From positions 1 to 64,000 of the forward strand of contig JAHBXR010000009.1 of the NCBI GenBank assembly GCA_019636335.1: DNA of 64,000 bases, read 5' to 3'. The translations under genes were made by a program, and so were the position numbers. The notes beneath the pieces were generated by a model. That model did no database searches. It was given only the letters and a program-made list of their open reading frames with translations, and had not been told where the DNA came from. The stretch is from Pirellulales bacterium (GTDB lineage: Bacteria > Planctomycetota > Planctomycetia > Pirellulales > JAEUIK01). This document shows positions 51,609 to 62,466 of the stretch, piece after piece; within the stretch, counting starts at the first letter, position 1; each line of letters opens with the position of its first letter.

Positions 51609-53006
51609 TCAAAGTGAGCCTCGATTGAAGGCACTTTTGCGAGTCGAGGGCGCCTTGATCACTCGGTTGAATCCATCCATGGGAACGAATATCCAGTGTC
51701 GTCCTTCTTTGGTGTTTCGTAGGAGCCCCAGTTCAACCAGCCCAAAAAGATCCGCCCTCGCCGTCGCGCCAGACACTTTGTGTTTTCCAGCGTGCTCGCT
51801 AATGGTGAATTTGGCCGATCGATCCCGCAAGGCATCCTTCATAATTTCTGTTTGACGATGATTCAGGCTGCGATGCGAGTCCAATAGACGAGCAACTTCT
51901 TTCCACTCTCGCTGCTGTTGGCTCAAGTACTCATGAAGTTCCGTGATGGCGCGGCAAATGACATCAAGATGATAGTGGATGAAGTACGTCAGGTCTCCAT
52001 GGTCCGCCTCGGTATTGAGGTACGCCCGCCCGTATCGGCCAGGTCCACGCAGGAAGATTCTCGAAATCGGAAGATACTCAAACATCCAATAACCGCTTTT
52101 TAGCATGTACCAATAGAAAACTGCTCGGGCAGTCCTTCCATTGCCGTCCACGAAGGGATGGATAAATCCAAGGGAAAAGTGAAGGGCGATTGCCTTGATG
52201 ACAGGGTGCAGGAACTCTTCTTGGCGAGCGTTCGCAAACTGACAAAGTTCGTCGATTCGAAATTGCAGGGATATCGGTCTAGGGGGCTTGTGCAGGATTT
52301 CGTTCGTCATGACATCCGCTACGACGACATCGTGATCGTCATCCGTCCTGAACCTTCCTGACGCTGAAGGGTCTTCCAGAGTGCCGTCGGTAATCACTTC
52401 CTGAATATGAGCAATCAATTCCGGTGTCAGATCGTCGTTCAGAAGGTCGCGAATCTCCAAGATGGCGCGGTAATTATTGACAATCATTCGTTCCGCGCGG
52501 TCGCGTGGTCTGCGGCTTGATCGAAGTAGCCGCTTGGCGACATCTCGAGTGGTTGCGGCACCTTCCAGTTGGCTTGATGCGATCGCTTCCTCCATGAGAG
52601 AATTGAACAGATATCGTTCTTGGTCGTCGGCAACCATTCCAGTGCGCCCACCGATGTAGCCACCCGCCTCTTGATCGATCTTGTGCAACAGTTCTTGATG
52701 CCTGGGCGGACTCCAAAACTTGAGACGAGCGTCCAGATCGTGGAATGAGATCGGGAGCGATCTGAACGATGGGCTGCGAGACATTTGCACCGCCGCCCAG
52801 GCATCGTCGACGGAAGCACCTGCGGGAATGCTGTAGTATCTGAGTTTGTGCCACGGAAGGTATTTGGTATTTGCCATCCGTACGAACTCCGCCATCTCCG
52901 GGCTTTGCAAATGACCAAGTACTCGTCCCACTTCTGCGGGATTGAGTGTGCCAATGCGGGCAAATAGTTGCGACAAGCCGTTTGGGGGAGTTGGGGGGAT
53001 TCTCAC
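51609..53006 (-). CDS. Fic-domain AMPylase, class II, with C-terminal winged helix
   Basis: A 465-residue Fic protein. The core motif HPFVDGNGRTAR (283-294) is intact, so transfer of AMP (or another nucleotide part) to a target hydroxyl is predicted. A SSQLEG motif (144-149) fits the [S/T]xxxE[G/N] inhibitory helix placed N-terminally, which makes it a class II, self-inhibited Fic. The last 90 residues (TISEHAGKHKVSGATARADLFGLVELGLLR) look like a winged-helix DNA-binding domain. Start is GTG at 53006 with GGAG upstream. The gene is visibly less GC-rich than its neighbours, suggesting recent acquisition. Confidence 0.9.
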   Translation of the reverse strand: MRIPPTPPNGLSQLFARIGTLNPAEVGRVLGHLQSPEMAEFVRMANTKYLPWHKLRYYSIPAGASVDDAWAAVQMSRSPSFRSLPISFHDLDARLKFWSPPRHQELLHKIDQEAGGYIGGRTGMVADDQERYLFNSLMEEAIASSQLEGAATTRDVAKRLLRSSRRPRDRAERMIVNNYRAILEIRDLLNDDLTPELIAHIQEVITDGTLEDPSASGRFRTDDDHDVVVADVMTNEILHKPPRPISLQFRIDELCQFANARQEEFLHPVIKAIALHFSLGFIHPFVDGNGRTARAVFYWYMLKSGYWMFEYLPISRIFLRGPGRYGRAYLNTEADHGDLTYFIHYHLDVICRAITELHEYLSQQQREWKEVARLLDSHRSLNHRQTEIMKDALRDRSAKFTISEHAGKHKVSGATARADLFGLVELGLLRNTKEGRHWIFVPMDGFNRVIKAPSTRKSAFNRGSL

Positions 53007-53027
53007 GATCCGCTCCGTCCAGAAACC

Positions 53028-53113
53028 GTCAATGAACTGTCATTTCATATAGCAATTGATAGTTCAACGACATCAAACTGTCAATTGATGATATAATTGT
53101 CAGTTCAATGACA
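53028..53113 (-). promoter_or_regulatory. A/T-rich promoter and repeated operator-like motifs of fic
   Basis: On the minus strand TTGACA (53084-53079) and TATCAA (53061-53056) are 17 bases apart, a good promoter for the Fic gene. The 86-base stretch repeats a TGTCA / TTGA(A/C) vocabulary: GTCAATGAACTGTCAT at 53029, ACTGTCAATTGAT at 53078, and the dyad TGTCAGTTCAATGACA at 53098-53113. A plus-strand TATAAT at 53092-53097 is also present without a clear -35 box. The repeats look like binding sites of a regulator, possibly the winged helix of Fic itself. Confidence 0.6.
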
Positions 53114-53480
53114 GTTAAAGTTGCACAATTCTCGCTTATCTCGCCTTCCCTATCAAACGAGACGCAGAGGGGGGACTTACTGCCTCGCAGTCTTCTAGTT
53201 TCGGGCTCCCAACCCCCCGCCAGCACACCACTTCCGTCCCGGGTTCCCCAGTCGCACTGCACTTCTCAATTTTCCACCCCGGCACTAGAATCACGCTCAT
53301 ACAAAAGGTGCCCGTTGGCCAGCAGGAGGCGCACAACGGGGAAGACGCTCGTGTCGCGACGCGGCGACCTCCTAAGGTCGCGCTCGACGAGGCGCTGCCA
53401 CGAGAACATGCCACCCGGCACGTTCGCTCTGGCCGCCTCACCGCCGCGTTCCGCACAGCCCGGTCACGGAGTTTCTCCCG
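53114..53480. other. Gene-free spacer before the C39/RimK/GCS2 operon
   Basis: About 370 bases with normal GC content that contain no supported coding frame or recognisable RNA. The open frames crossing it are Arg/Ser/Pro-rich and run into the real genes in the wrong frame. The operon promoter should lie here, but I cannot place it. Confidence 0.45.
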
Positions 53481-54206
53481 GTGGAGACGAGACTGCGCGT
53501 CGAGATCCAGCCGCAACCCGACGACACGACATGCGGCCCTACGTGTCTCGACGCGATCTATCGCTACTACGGCGATCCGCTGCCGCTCGAGCAGGTGATC
53601 GCCGAAGTTCCCAACTTCGAGGAAGGGGGCACGCTTGCCGTCTGGCTCGGGGCGCACGCCTTGCGCCGCGGCTACTCGGCCAAAATCTTCACCTACAACC
53701 TGCAGATGTTCGACCCGACGTGGTTTGCTGCCGGGGCGCTGGACATCGCCGGACGGCTGCGGGCACAGGCCGCCGCCAAGTCGTCGGCCAAGCTGCAACT
53801 GGCTACGCAGGGCTATCTCGAGTTCCTCGAACTCGGAGGCGAAATCCGCTTTCAAGATCTCACCAAGGCGCTGATTCGCAAGTATCTCGACCGCTCGATC
53901 CCGATACTCACCGGGCTCACCTCGACCTACTTGTACTCCTCGGCGCGCGAAATCGGCGAGACGAATGTTCCCGACGATGTGCGCGGTGAGCCCGCGGGCC
54001 ACTTCGTGGTGCTGTGCGGCTACGAGCGCGACTCGCGGCAGGTGATGGTGGCCGACCCCTACTCGTCGAACCCTCATTCCGAGCTGCATCTGTACGAGAT
54101 CAACATCGATCGGGTGATCTGCGCCATCCTGCTCGGAATCGTCACCTACGACGCCAACCTCTTGATTATCGAACCCAAACAGGCACGGCCGCCATGCCCA
54201 CGCTGA
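53481..54206 (+). CDS. C39-like (papain-fold) cysteine peptidase family protein
   Basis: A 241-residue protein with the C39-type order of active-site residues: Gln11 or Gln12 before Cys18 in PDDTTCGPTCLDAIYRYYG, His174 in PAGHFVVLCGY, and Asp192 in VMVADPYSS. No signal peptide or ABC transporter domain, so it is cytoplasmic, unlike bacteriocin-processing C39 exporters. In proteobacteria a similar C39 domain is fused to a GNAT domain next to RLAN/RimK-type ligases (from my memory of annotations); here only the C39 part is present. Start is GTG at 53481, the first possible in this frame. It overlaps the next gene by 13 bases. Confidence 0.82.
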   Translation: METRLRVEIQPQPDDTTCGPTCLDAIYRYYGDPLPLEQVIAEVPNFEEGGTLAVWLGAHALRRGYSAKIFTYNLQMFDPTWFAAGALDIAGRLRAQAAAKSSAKLQLATQGYLEFLELGGEIRFQDLTKALIRKYLDRSIPILTGLTSTYLYSSAREIGETNVPDDVRGEPAGHFVVLCGYERDSRQVMVADPYSSNPHSELHLYEINIDRVICAILLGIVTYDANLLIIEPKQARPPCPR

Positions 54207-55659
54207 TCGTCGTCAACAACGCCAAGGAATGGCCCTTCGACATCCCTGGGGTCCAGGTGGTCGAAGCCCGCGCGTATCTCACGCAACCGCAATTCGGCGA
54301 GATGCGCAGCGTCAAGCTGTTCAACCTTTGCCGCTCGTACCGTTACCAGAGCACGGGCTACTACGTCACGCTGCTGGCCACGGCGCGCGGTCACAAGCCG
54401 CTCCCCAACATCCAAACGATCCAGGACATGAAGTCGCAGACGGTCGTGCGCTTCGTCTCCGAGGATCTCGAAGAGCTGATCCAGTCGAGCTTGCAGCCGA
54501 TCCACTCCGATCAGTTCACGCTGTCGATCTACTTCGGCCGCAACCTGGCGCGCCGCTACGATCGACTGTGCCTGCACTTGTTCAACCTGTTTCAGGCGCC
54601 GCTCCTGCGGGCGCACTTCGTTCGCAATGGCAAATGGCATCTGCGCACCGTGCGGACGATTTCGCTGGGCGATATTCCCGAAGCGCACGGGCCTTTCGTG
54701 CTCGACGTGGCGACGCAGTATTTTGCCGGCCGCCGCGGCGCTGTGCGCAAGCGCGTGACCCCCAAGTACGACATGGCCATCCTCTTCAACCACGAGGAGG
54801 AGCTGGCGCCGTCCGACGAGAAGGCCATCGAGCGGTTCGAGCGGGCGGGAGAGCAGTTGGGCATCCGCACCGAATTGATCGGTCGCGACGATTTCGCCCG
54901 GCTCGCCGAGTTCGACGCCCTATTCATCCGCGAGACGACCAACGTCAACCACTACACCTATCGCTTCTCGCGCCGCGCGGCGATCGAAGGATTGGTCACG
55001 GTCGACGATCCCGAGTCGATCATCCGCTGCTCGAACAAGGTCTACCTGGCCGAGCTTTTGAACCGCTACAAGGTGCCCATCCCACGCACGATGCTGGTGC
55101 ATCGCGATAACGTCGAGCAGGTGGCTCGCGAGTTGGGCTTCCCCTGTATTCTCAAGCAGCCCGACTCCGCCTTCTCGCAAGGGGTGGTCAAGGTCGAAGA
55201 TGCCACCGAGCTGGCCACGACCGTCGAGCAGATGCTGGCCAAGAGCGACATGCTCATCGCGCAAGAGTTTCTGCCCACCGCCTTCGACTGGCGAATCGGC
55301 ATCTTCGATCGCCAACCCCTCTTCGCCTGCAAGTACCACATGGTCCCCAAGCATTGGCAAATCGCGCAAAAAGACGGCACGGGCAAGCGGCGTTACGGCC
55401 GGGCCGAGACGCTGCCCGTCGAGCTCGCCCCGCGCCACGTGGTGCGCACGGCGCTCCGCGCGGCGAACCTCATCGGCGACAGCCTGTATGGCGTCGACGT
55501 GAAGCAGCTCGACCGCAAGTGCTATGTGATCGAAGTCAACGACAATCCCAATATCGACGCTGGCGTCGAAGACCGCATCCTGCGCGAGGAACTGTATCGC
55601 CGCATCATGTCGGTCTTTCTCGACCGGCTCGACCGCCGCAAAGCAGGCATTGAGGCCGC

Positions 55660-55663
<4 letters not shown>
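54194..55663 (+). CDS. RimK-like ATP-grasp ligase with RLAN N-terminal domain
   Basis: A 489-residue amide-bond ligase. The N-terminal region (about 1-190; VNNAKEWPFDIPGVQVVEAR, FNLCRSYRYQSTGYYVTLLA, STLSIYFGRNLA-like stretch) corresponds to the RLAN domain found on one branch of RimK-like proteins. The ATP-grasp core follows (about 210-470): PRTMLVHR, FPCILKQPDSAFSQGV, the DWRIGIFD segment and the Mg-binding VIEVNDNPNID. E. coli RimK adds glutamates to ribosomal protein S6, but RLAN-type relatives have unknown substrates. ATG at 54194 lies inside the C39 gene (13-base overlap) and its stop overlaps the next start (ATGA at 55660-55663). Confidence 0.9.
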
Positions 55664-56925
<1,262 letters not shown>

Positions 56926-56995
56926 CAGGCCGGAGTAGTCTTCCTTGGCCTGCGCGGATCGCAGGCTACGATTCCGAAGCTTTGAAGCCAAACGC

Positions 56996-57625
56996 CTACA
57001 GTTCCTGGATCGTGATGTCCTTGTAGTGCGCCTCGCTGGGAGGGCCGCCGTGGATCTGCACCGCGATCTTGCCGCGCGGCACGATCTTCTCGTCCTCCTC
57101 CGTGTAGTCGACGGTCTGCACGCCGTTGATCCAGAGCTGCACGCGCGGACCTTCGCAACGGATCGTGTACTCGTTCCAGTCGTCGCGCCGGAGGGCCTTG
57201 TCGATCACTTCTTTTTCCGGGCGAGCGAGCACTTTATTGCGGCGCGATTCATCGTACAGGCAACCCCACCAGCCATCTCCCATATCGGCCTGGTAACCGA
57301 TCACTTCGTGATGGTCGGGAATTCGCTCGCTACGGATCTGCACGCCGGCGTTCGCACCGCGCCCGACGAGCTTGAACTTGAGCTTCAGCTCGAAGTCGCC
57401 GTAGTCGCGCTCCGTGCAGAGGAACTCGTTGCGCTTGACCGGACCATCCAGTGAGCCGGCCACGATGGCGCCATTCTCGATGCGAAAGACGTCGTGGTTC
57501 CCTTCCCAGCCGTCGAAAGTCTCACCGTCGAAAAGGGGCACGGGTTTGGCCGGCTCATCGGCGCCGAGCGGAAGAGAACAAACCGCTACCAGCGCGGCGG
57601 CAAGCAGGGCGAAAGCAGCTTTCAT
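56996..57625 (-). CDS. Exported DUF1080 protein (3-keto-disaccharide hydrolase type)
   Basis: A 209-residue protein with a signal peptide (about 1-22, ending LPLGADE) and a concanavalin-like jelly-roll fold of the DUF1080 family: PLFDGETFDGWEG, DFELKLKFKLVG, ANAGVQIRSERIPDHHEVIGYQ, NEYTIRCEG and GKIAVQIHGG. Members were linked to hydrolysis of 3-keto-glycosides in Bacteroidetes; planctomycetes contain many copies. The fold is complete. It is convergent with the GCS2 gene, 70 bases apart. Confidence 0.92.
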   Translation of the reverse strand: MKAAFALLAAALVAVCSLPLGADEPAKPVPLFDGETFDGWEGNHDVFRIENGAIVAGSLDGPVKRNEFLCTERDYGDFELKLKFKLVGRGANAGVQIRSERIPDHHEVIGYQADMGDGWWGCLYDESRRNKVLARPEKEVIDKALRRDDWNEYTIRCEGPRVQLWINGVQTVDYTEEDEKIVPRGKIAVQIHGGPPSEAHYKDITIQEL

Positions 57626-57747
57626 GGCGCGGCTCCGAAAGTGAGGCAGACAAGGCTCGTTTCAGCCTCAAGAATAGCGGCCCGAACTGGTGATGCCAAA
57701 CCAACCAGGTCGACAGCCGCCAGCCACTTCGATTACTGAATTCTTGT

Positions 57748-57821
57748 AGGTCAGGTACCCTGTACCTGACACTCTTTCGAGTTGCCACGTCGAACATTGT
57801 CAGGTACGGGGTACCTGACCT
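57748..57821. repeat. Pair of inverted GTCAGGTAC palindromes
   Basis: Two hairpins in a 373-base spacer (57626-57998): GTCAGGTAC-CCT-GTACCTGAC at 57750-57770 and GTCAGGTAC-GGG-GTACCTGAC at 57799-57819, each with perfect 9-bp arms and a 3-base loop. Their flanks (TAG before the first, CTGC after the second) show that they are inverted copies of the same unit. The related element at 34421 has a few changes. Nothing else is recognisable in the spacer, which must contain the ilvD promoter. Confidence 0.8.
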
Positions 57822-57998
57822 GCAAGTTGGCACTCGCTTGTGGCAACGGGTTGTTTTCCGACCATTTTCCAGCTTTTCAGGACGCTAGATTAGATCGACA
57901 AAACGACCTAGAATTGCAGGTGCGGGGATCATTTCACTTCCAGCTCGCCCGAGCGAGCGCCCCCCTGCCAGCCCTCTATTCCTGCGAGCACACTGCCG

Positions 57999-59831
57999 AT
58001 GCGTTCCGACACGATCAAGCTGGGCGACGCCCGAGCCGCGCACCGTAGCCTCCTGCGCGCCACCGGCGTCACGACCGAGGACTTCCGCAAGCCCTTCATT
58101 GCGATCTGCAACAGCTACATCGACATCATTCCCGGGCACGTCCACTTGAATAAGGTGGGCGAGTTCGTCAAGGAATGCGTTCGCGCGGCGGGCGGGGTCC
58201 CCTTCGTCTTCAACACGATCGGCGTCGACGACGGCATCGCCATGGGGCATGCCGGCATGAAGTATTCGCTCCCCAGCCGCGAGGTCATCGCCGACGCGGT
58301 CGAGACGGTGGCCAATGCCCACTGCTTTGATGGCATGATCTGCATCCCCAACTGCGACAAGATCGTGCCGGGCATGTTCATGGGGGCCATGCGGGTCAAT
58401 ATTCCCACGATCTTCGTCAGCGGCGGACCGATGGAGGCCGGCAAGACGGCCAGCGGCAAGAGCGTCGACCTGATCGATGTCTTCGTCGGTTCGGTCGCCA
58501 AGCAGAATGGCAAGATGTCGGCCGAGGAACTGCTCGAGCTCGAAGAAGCGGGCTGCCCGACTTGCGGCTCGTGCAGCGGCATGTTCACCGCCAACAGCAT
58601 GAACTGCCTGGCCGAGGCGCTCGGCATGGCGCTGCCCCTCAATGGCAGCCTGCTGGCCACGAGCGTCGAACGCCAGCATCTCTATCGCCGCGCGGCGGAA
58701 CGCATCGTCCAGATGGTGCGCCAGTTCGACAAGGTGGGTCCGGGGCACGGCATCCTGCCGCGCGAGATCGTCACGCCCGCCTCGATCGACAATGCCATGA
58801 TCCTCGACATGGCCATGGGAGGTAGCACGAACACGGTGCTGCACATCCTGGCCATCGCGCACGAGGCCGAGGTCCCCTACACGATGCAGCGCATCAACGA
58901 GCTCAGTCAGCGCACGCCGAACATCTGCAAAGTCGCGCCTTCGAGCAACTACCACGTCGAGGACGTGCATAACTCGGGGGGCATCCATACGATCCTCGGC
59001 GCCGTCGAACGCGGTTGTTCGGGGCTGCTCACGCTCGAATGCCCCACGGTCACGGGCAAGACGCTGGGCGAGAACATCGCCGAATACGATATTCGCGGCG
59101 GCGCCGTGGTCGAAGAGGCGCTCGAGCTGGCCGCGGTATCGGCCGGTGGCGAACGTACGAACAAGGGCATGGTGGTCGAGCGCCGCGCGAACAGCATTCG
59201 CGAGTTGTCGGAGAAGGATCTCGGCTTCGATCCCTACGATTGCATCCGCGAAGTCGAGCACGCCTACAGCCAGCAAGGTGGCCTTTCGATCCTCTATGGC
59301 AATCTCGCTCCCGATGGCGCGGTCGTGAAGACGGCCGGCGTGCGCCCCGAGATGCTGGTCCACAGCGGCCCGGCCGTGATCTTCGAATCGGAAATCGACG
59401 CGTACGCCGGCATCGTCAACGGCATTGTGAAATCGGGAGACGTGATCGTCATTCGCTACGAAGGCCCCAAGGGGGGACCGGGCATGCAGGAAATGCTCGC
59501 CCCGACGACGGCCATCAAGGGCATGGGCCTCGATGCGAGCGTGGCCCTGGTGACCGATGGACGTTTCTCCGGTGGCACGGCCGGTGCCTGCATCGGGCAC
59601 GTCAGTCCCGAAGCGGCCGCCTGCGGACCGATCGCGCTCGTCGAGCCGGGAGACATCATCGAGATCGACATCCCCAACCACAAACTGGCTATCCGCCTGA
59701 CCGAAGACGAACTGGCCGAGCGCCGCGCCAAATGGAAGGCCCCCGCCCCGAAGTACACCAAGGGCTACCTGGCCAAGTACGCCGCAATGGCCACCAGCGC
59801 CGATACCGGCGCCGTGCTGAAATGGGATTGA
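57999..59831 (+). CDS. ilvD: Dihydroxy-acid dehydratase
   Basis: A 610-residue iron-sulfur enzyme that dehydrates 2,3-dihydroxy-isovalerate and -methylvalerate in valine, isoleucine and leucine synthesis. The cluster cysteines are present in [14 protein letters not shown] and [34 protein letters not shown] and TDGRFSGGT (catalytic serine region) confirm the family. Length is between the short (about 555) and long (about 616) types because of a middle segment around 330-420 ([10 protein letters not shown]...). The start at 57999 ([10 protein letters not shown]) fits IlvD. Related sugar-acid dehydratases (Edd) share the fold but not this N-terminus. Confidence 0.95.
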   Translation: MRSDTIKLGDARAAHRSLLRATGVTTEDFRKPFIAICNSYIDIIPGHVHLNKVGEFVKECVRAAGGVPFVFNTIGVDDGIAMGHAGMKYSLPSREVIADAVETVANAHCFDGMICIPNCDKIVPGMFMGAMRVNIPTIFVSGGPMEAGKTASGKSVDLIDVFVGSVAKQNGKMSAEELLELEEAGCPTCGSCSGMFTANSMNCLAEALGMALPLNGSLLATSVERQHLYRRAAERIVQMVRQFDKVGPGHGILPREIVTPASIDNAMILDMAMGGSTNTVLHILAIAHEAEVPYTMQRINELSQRTPNICKVAPSSNYHVEDVHNSGGIHTILGAVERGCSGLLTLECPTVTGKTLGENIAEYDIRGGAVVEEALELAAVSAGGERTNKGMVVERRANSIRELSEKDLGFDPYDCIREVEHAYSQQGGLSILYGNLAPDGAVVKTAGVRPEMLVHSGPAVIFESEIDAYAGIVNGIVKSGDVIVIRYEGPKGGPGMQEMLAPTTAIKGMGLDASVALVTDGRFSGGTAGACIGHVSPEAAACGPIALVEPGDIIEIDIPNHKLAIRLTEDELAERRAKWKAPAPKYTKGYLAKYAAMATSADTGAVLKWD

Positions 59832-59860
59832 GTCTCTCAGTTCAGTCCTGCAACTGACAA

Positions 59861-59889
59861 AGTGGCACAGGTCGCCGGCCTGTGCCACT
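59861..59889. terminator. Perfect hairpin between convergent ilvD and glgC
   Basis: AGTGGCACAGG (59861-59871) pairs perfectly with CCTGTGCCACT (59879-59889) around a 7-base loop. It lies 29 bases after the ilvD stop and 11 bases from the glgC stop, so it probably stops transcription from both sides. It is also a member of the GGCACAGG/CCTGTGCC repeat family seen at 34682. Confidence 0.72.
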
Positions 59890-59899
59890 TATTGCCCTT

Positions 59900-61186
59900 C
59901 TACAGCGCCCAGCCGTCGGGCACGGTGGCGTCCTTGGGCACCACGGCGAGGCCGTCGCAGATGACGGCTTCGGGGGTCTCGGCCCCTTCGCGGCAGCGGT
60001 CCGAGTTGCACAGCTTGACGTGGCGTCCGACGCGGACGTTCTTGTCGACGATGACGCCGTCGATGAGCGAACCGGTGCCGATGCCGATCGGGGGGCGGCC
60101 TGCCGCGCGATCCGCGGCCATGTCTTCGGCCGTCTGGTAGAAGTCGGCACCCATGACGACCGAGTTGCGGATCGTCACGCCGCGCTCGATGCGGCAGCGC
60201 AGTCCGATCACGCTGTTCTCGATCACGCAATCCGTGGCGATCTCGCATCCGTCGGCGATCAGGCTACGCGTGATCTTCGCCCCCTCCAAGCGAGCGGGCG
60301 GCAGGAAGCGGGCGCGCGAATAGATCGGCGTATCGGCCGAGGCAAACTCGAACGGCGCGTCGGGGGCCGCGAGCGCCAGGTTCGCCTCGTAGAACGAGCG
60401 GATCGTGCCAATGTCTTCCCAGTAGCCGTCGAACAGGTGCAGTTGCACGTGCCGCGTGCGGATCGAGGCGGGAAAGATCTCCTTGCCGAAGTCCTGATAG
60501 TCGGTCTTCGTCAGCACCTCGACGAGCGTCTGGCGATTGAAGAGGTAGATACCCATGTTCGCCAGACAATCGCGCCCCTGGCTGGCAATGCCGCGCGCGT
60601 CGATCCACTTGGGATCGGTACGCACGAGCGCGAGATCCGCCTCCTGCTTGGGCTTTTCGAGAAAGCCTTGCACGCGGCCTGTATCGTCGACGCGCATGAT
60701 GCCCAATTGCGAGGCCTGGCTGCTGGCCACCGGTAGTCCCGCGATGGTGACGTCGGCGCCACTTTCCTGGTGCGTCTTCAGCATGTCCGCATAGTCCATG
60801 CGGTAGAGCTGATCGCCCGAGAGAATGAGCACGTAATCGATGTCGGGTTGATCGACGTAGCGCAACTGCTGCCGGACGGCGTCGGCGGTACCCTGGTACC
60901 AGTCCATCGAGTCGAGCGTCTGCTGCGCGGCGAGGATCTCGACGAAGCCGCCGCCGAAGATGTCGAACGTATACGTGCGACGTATATGACGGTGCAGGCT
61001 GACCGAGTTGAACTGCGTGAGAACGTAGATCCGATTCAGTCCGCTATGGATGCAGTTCGAGAGTGGAATGTCGATGATGCGATACTTGCCCGCCAGGGGA
61101 ACCGCCGGCTTCGAACGATACTTGGTCAGCGGATAAAGTCGCGTCCCGCGACCGCCACCCAATACCAGCGTCAACACATTTCGCAT
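59900..61186 (-). CDS. glgC: Glucose-1-phosphate adenylyltransferase
   Basis: Makes ADP-glucose from ATP and glucose-1-phosphate, the committed step of glycogen synthesis. The 428-residue protein has the nucleotide loop LVLGGGRGTRLYPLT, the lysine-bearing RSKPAVPLAGKYR, IDIPLSNCIHSG, the YQGTADAVRQ substrate stretch, the EKP of GFLEKPK and the WEDIGT loop, then a C-terminal left-handed beta-helix (IADGCEIATDCVIENSVIG). Start at 61186 (MRNVLTLV) has GGGGAAG seven bases upstream; longer in-frame starts (61201, 61213) are less likely. Convergent with ilvD. It supports active glycogen metabolism together with the GH57 enzyme. Confidence 0.96.
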   Translation of the reverse strand: MRNVLTLVLGGGRGTRLYPLTKYRSKPAVPLAGKYRIIDIPLSNCIHSGLNRIYVLTQFNSVSLHRHIRRTYTFDIFGGGFVEILAAQQTLDSMDWYQGTADAVRQQLRYVDQPDIDYVLILSGDQLYRMDYADMLKTHQESGADVTIAGLPVASSQASQLGIMRVDDTGRVQGFLEKPKQEADLALVRTDPKWIDARGIASQGRDCLANMGIYLFNRQTLVEVLTKTDYQDFGKEIFPASIRTRHVQLHLFDGYWEDIGTIRSFYEANLALAAPDAPFEFASADTPIYSRARFLPPARLEGAKITRSLIADGCEIATDCVIENSVIGLRCRIERGVTIRNSVVMGADFYQTAEDMAADRAAGRPPIGIGTGSLIDGVIVDKNVRVGRHVKLCNSDRCREGAETPEAVICDGLAVVPKDATVPDGWAL

Positions 61187-61400
61187 CAATTGCTTCCCCA
61201 TGCCGTGCGCCATGCCAGGGGCGCACGTCTCGCGGTTTCGTGATTCGGGAGGTGAATGCCAAGACGGGCGACTCCGGCCGAGACTCGCGCGAAGGACCGC
61301 GCCGGCCAAAGTAGAACGGCATTTTAATAGACGCGGCGCGGCTTGTCGCCCAGCCCGCACCACCCGCGCCGATGCGCTGGTCTGCCGGCGACCGGCTTGG

Positions 61401-62132
61401 TCACGCAAAGGGCCAGTCGCGGCCCAGCGCCTCGCGCTGCAGTTCGGTCAGGCGGGCAATGCCGGCGCGGGCAAGTTTGAGGAAGGCGGCGAGTTGCCGG
61501 TCCGTAAAGGTGGCCTCTTCGCCGGTCCCCTGCAGTTCGACAAAGCGTCCATCGCCCGTCATCACCACGTTCATATCGACCTGAGCCACAAGATCTTCCG
61601 AATAGTCGAGATCCAAGAGAGGTCGATTTTCGACCAGGCCCACGCTCACCGCCGCGACGCTGTTGCGCAAGGGATAACGCCCCGGGTCGGGGAGCGCCGG
61701 AAGCGAGCGAATCGCGTCGACCAGGGCAATCAGGGCGCCGGTGATGCTCAACGTGCGCGTGCCGCCGTCCGCCTCCATGACGTCGCAATCGATGGTGATC
61801 GTGCGCGGACCAAGCGCCGGCAGGTCGGCCACCGCGCGCAGGCTGCGGCCGATAAGGCGCTGGATCTCCGTCGTCCGGCCGTCGATCTTGCCGCCCCGAT
61901 CGCGCTGCTTGCGCGGGCTGGTGCTGCCGGGGAGCATCGAGTACTCGGCGGTGATCCAGCCGCGCCCCTCGTCCTTCATCCAGCGGGGCACCTCCTCGTC
62001 GACGCTGGCCGTGCAGAGGATCGTCGTCCGGCCGGCCTGAATCAGCACGCTGCCCGGGGTGGCGCGGGTGTAACGGCGTTTGATCTTGATGGACCGCAGT
62101 TCGTCGGGCGCTCGTTCGTCGTGTCGCGTCAT
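61401..62132 (-). CDS. rph: Ribonuclease PH
   Basis: A 243-residue phosphorolytic 3'-exoribonuclease that trims tRNA precursors. Present: [49 protein letters not shown] with phosphate-binding Arg, [17 protein letters not shown] and [19 protein letters not shown]. Start at 62132 ([10 protein letters not shown]) is the family N-terminus. The sequence is full length. It lies on the same strand as argF and glgC, but spacers of 334 and 214 bases suggest separate transcripts. Confidence 0.96.
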   Translation of the reverse strand: MTRHDERAPDELRSIKIKRRYTRATPGSVLIQAGRTTILCTASVDEEVPRWMKDEGRGWITAEYSMLPGSTSPRKQRDRGGKIDGRTTEIQRLIGRSLRAVADLPALGPRTITIDCDVMEADGGTRTLSITGALIALVDAIRSLPALPDPGRYPLRNSVAAVSVGLVENRPLLDLDYSEDLVAQVDMNVVMTGDGRFVELQGTGEEATFTDRQLAAFLKLARAGIARLTELQREALGRDWPFA

Positions 62133-62261
62133 GATTTCTTTCGAGCTACATCGAAGGGTGAGAATCGAGCGGCACGCCCTCCCGACTTCGTCGCAAGGGC
62201 ATGGCACCCACCGTTACCAATGTTCTGCCACACTTTTAGTTCTCGAGCGCCTTCAAATCAC

Positions 62262-62406
62262 AACCCTAAGCGTGCTTTGAAGTTGCGCCTTGGGAGGTTC
62301 GTTGGCGTCTGTATTCGGCAAATCAGTCACCATAACCCGAAGCGTGAGCGAGGGAATTCCTGCAAAGAACGTCGAGCAATGGGCTCCCTCGCTGACGCTT
62401 TGGGTT
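62262..62406. repeat. Planctomycete-type AAGCGTGAGCGAGGG inverted repeat
   Basis: In the 334-base spacer between rph and argF, AACCCGAAGCGTGAGCGAGG starts at 62334 and its near-perfect inverse TCCCTCGCTGACGCTTTGGG starts at 62385 (about two mismatches over 22 bases, 30-base loop). A further half copy, AACCCTAAGCGTG, lies at 62262. Chance translations give NPKRERG and SVSEG, strings I recall as common in spurious ORFs of Pirellulales genomes. No gene is seen in the spacer; the hairpin could terminate argF transcription. Confidence 0.8.
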
Positions 62407-62466
62407 GTGGTGTAGGCGGCCGATCGTCTGATGACAAGACTCTCGACGAACACGATTCGTACGACG

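Noticed and set aside
51609-53006. Fic gene as half of a Phd/Doc-type toxin-antitoxin pair
   Set aside because: No small antitoxin gene adjoins it, and the inhibitory motif is inside the same protein.
57885-59888. Long minus-strand frame (667 codons) opposite ilvD
   Set aside because: Mirror image of a clear ilvD gene; Arg/Asp/His-rich composition is typical of antisense shadows in GC-rich DNA.
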